From Dehalococcoidia bacterium (lineage in GTDB: Bacteria; Chloroflexota; Dehalococcoidia; Dehalococcoidales; E44-bin46): DNA of 16,668 bases. Location of the stretch: contig CP070810.1 of NCBI GenBank assembly GCA_020343755.1, positions 68,674-85,341 on the forward strand, written 5' to 3'. How positions within the stretch are numbered: the stretch's first letter is position 1; each line of letters starts with the position of its first letter. Positions 15,605 to 16,668 of this stretch are shown here, piece by piece. Position numbers and translations under genes: made by a program. Below the pieces are notes generated by a model. The model worked only from the letters and a program-made list of their open reading frames with translations, made no database searches and was not told the DNA's origin.

Positions 15605-15661
15605 AGTAAAGTCATGCACAAGGTTTCAGCAAATTTTTGGTAGCATGTTAAAGAGCTGACA

Positions 15662-15690
15662 GTCCCCCAGGATTATCTCTGTAGGGGGAC
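15662..15690. repeat. Inverted repeat GTCCCCC / GGGGGAC upstream of AOR2
   Basis: A perfect 7-bp G+C-rich stem (15662-15668 and 15684-15690) with a 15-base loop, about 113 bases upstream of the AOR2 start. No T-run follows on either strand, so it does not look like an intrinsic terminator. It could be an operator or leader hairpin controlling the AOR2 operon. Confidence 0.4.
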
Positions 15691-15751
15691 CATCCTTGGC
15701 TCATAGACTATTACTTCGGCAACGGTTTGTCAAGACTGCGATTTAAATCAT

Positions 15752-15943
15752 CTAAAATGTAACCGAAGTCGTCGGCTTACCGTCTGCTGGAGTCCGAGCA
15801 TGAACATGCACCGAGGCTGCTCCAGCCTCAGCTGCTCGCACCGCCTCATCTGCCATCTGCTGTGGGGTTATTGGCAGGTAAGGTGTTTGTACCAGCATGG
15901 TTACCGCACCGCCTAAGGCACAAGTTATTATGAGTTTTTCCAT
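15752..15943 (-). pseudogene. BKACE (DUF849, beta-keto acid cleavage enzyme), N-terminal fragment
   Basis: The 63-codon frame begins with MEKLIITCALGGAV, TPYLPITPQQMADEAVRAAEAGAASVHVHAR and a DGKPT turn, the typical first strand, helix and Zn-ligand strand (H-x-H-A-R) of BKACE enzymes, which cleave beta-keto acids with acetyl-CoA. Intact proteins are about 270-310 residues. Here homology ends near base 15770, followed by a few codons and TAG at 15752. ATG 15943 has AGGAGG 9-10 bases upstream and lies 40 bases after the 3-hydroxyacyl-CoA dehydrogenase gene, a natural operon partner. The cut coincides with the upstream edge of the AOR2 operon, which suggests a rearrangement there. Confidence 0.8.
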
Positions 15944-15982
15944 CGGTTCATTCCTCCTATAAGATAGACTCTAGGTTAAGCT

Positions 15983-16668
15983 TTACGTTGTTTTGCCCCG
16001 TTCCCTTTGTACCCAATCTAAGAGGTACTCCAAAAGGTTTCTCCTAGACCTGTCTGCTTCTTCGGCAGACCAGGTTTGGAAACCCTGCCCTGTTTTGAAT
16101 CCCAGTTCTCCTTTCTCTACCTTTTCTCTGAGAATGGGCGAGGGGCTAGGAGAAGACTCAATGTACTTTAGAATGTAATCGTGAATGGCCAAGGTCATAT
16201 CAAGCCCTACCATATCAGCGTTCTCTAGCGGCCCCAAAACTGGGAGCCGAATAGCAAAACTATTCTTGACCGCCTCATCAACAGTAGCGGCATCCGCAAT
16301 ACCATTTTCCACGATAGAGATAGCCTCTCGCCACAAGGCATGCTGAAGCCGGTTAGCTACAAAACCTGGTGCATCCTTCATGACCTTTATTGGGTGCTTC
16401 CCAGCGTTCTTCATGACTTGGTAAGTTATTTCCATGGCCTCCTCAGAGGTTTCCCTTCCCCTAACTACTTCCACCAGGGGAATGAGATAAGGCGGATTCC
16501 AGAAATGGGTCCCCAGAATCCTCTCCTGGTGACGGGCTTTGGCTGCGACTTCTGTTGGACTTATTACCGATGTATTTGTCGCCAAAATGGTCTCTGGAGG
16601 GCAAAGCTGGTCTAAGTCCTGAAAAACCTTCTGCTTTAATTCCAGATTTTCGCTGACATTTTCGATAA
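15983..16668 (-). CDS. 3-hydroxyacyl-CoA dehydrogenase, C-terminal two thirds (runs off window edge)
   Basis: The frame is open to the window edge. It contains the end of the NAD-binding Rossmann domain (QLCPPETILATNTSVISPTEVA, GTHFWNPPYLIPLVEVVRG; the His and N-P-P are landmarks) and the 3HCDH C-terminal domain (DAPGFVANRLQHALWREA, GPLENADMVGLD, GFKTGQGFQTW). It oxidises 3-hydroxyacyl-CoA or a related 3-hydroxy acid with NAD. The size fits the short HBD/carnitine-dehydrogenase type of about 310 residues. A TTG at 16585 could be taken as a start, but the Rossmann sequence clearly continues upstream of it (ENVSENLELKQKVFQDL). It ends with TAA, 40 bases before the truncated BKACE gene, which suggests a beta-keto acid or beta-oxidation operon. 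Confidence 0.9.
   Translation of the reverse strand, partial: IENVSENLELKQKVFQDLDQLCPPETILATNTSVISPTEVAAKARHQERILGTHFWNPPYLIPLVEVVRGRETSEEAMEITYQVMKNAGKHPIKVMKDAPGFVANRLQHALWREAISIVENGIADAATVDEAVKNSFAIRLPVLGPLENADMVGLDMTLAIHDYILKYIESSPSPSPILREKVEKGELGFKTGQGFQTWSAEEADRSRRNLLEYLLDWVQRERGKTT

Noticed and set aside
1..16668. CRISPR arrays, tRNA or rRNA genes, transposase or integrase genes
   Set aside because: No regularly spaced repeats, cloverleaf-like segments, rRNA motifs or recombinase motifs were recognised on either strand by eye.

Overview
The window looks like a piece of an anaerobic bacterial genome. It encodes tungsten-type aldehyde:ferredoxin oxidoreductases (AOR), a polyferredoxin, MoaD/E1 cofactor-assembly proteins and beta-oxidation-type enzymes, mostly behind clear Shine-Dalgarno sites. 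The mix of families (UPF0261/Tm-1-like, cyclase family, BKACE, AOR, M17 aminopeptidase) would fit Chloroflexota (Dehalococcoidia) or Desulfobacterota from anoxic sediment. That placement is inference; no rRNA, tRNA or other marker gene was seen.

Layout. (1) Positions 1-3660 are a mosaic of broken genes: an SDR dehydrogenase tail, the N-terminal third of a type IIG-like restriction-modification enzyme, a convergent and apparently complete UPF0261/Tm-1-like gene on the minus strand, then about 0.9 kb holding only an orphan C-terminal coding fragment. (2) Positions 3658-7848, minus strand, are a decaying tungsten-enzyme block, in gene order AOR1 (frameshifts plus an internal deletion), an N-terminal stub of an M17 aminopeptidase, an intact kynurenine-formamidase-like cyclase, a ThiF/MoeB-type E1 gene (two frameshifts and an amber codon), an intact MoaD-like sulfur carrier, and a broken gene of unknown family. 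(3) Positions 7856-15549, minus strand, are a compact and mostly intact operon, in gene order AOR2, four-cluster ferredoxin, HMGL/isopropylmalate-synthase-like enzyme, PEP-synthase-like ATP-grasp subunit, PEP-synthase-like His-swivel subunit, and an HPr-kinase-like P-loop protein. (4) Positions 15752-16668, minus strand, hold a BKACE (DUF849) gene cut after about 60 codons and the C-terminal part of a 3-hydroxyacyl-CoA dehydrogenase that enters from the window edge.

How the genes may work together. The split PEP-synthase-like pair matches the architecture of the two catalytic subunits of phenylphosphate synthase (about 40 kDa ATP-grasp plus about 70 kDa swivelling-His protein). It is therefore probably an ATP-dependent phosphotransferase acting on an alcohol or phenol-like substrate rather than a housekeeping PEP synthase. 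AOR2 and the ferredoxin form a redox module for aldehyde/carboxylate interconversion, and MoaD and E1 would supply sulfur for the W-pterin. The HMGL-family enzyme would condense or cleave a 2-oxo acid. I know of no described pathway with this exact combination, so the joint function is inference.

The most unusual feature is the HMGL-like gene. It is translationally coupled to the ferredoxin gene by an ATGA overlap and keeps one frame for 413 codons, but contains two in-frame TAG codons (22 and 167). In-frame TAG also interrupts the E1 gene and the aminopeptidase stub. TAG is also the ordinary terminator of several genes here, so amber suppression or pyrrolysine decoding is only a hypothesis beside simple pseudogene decay.
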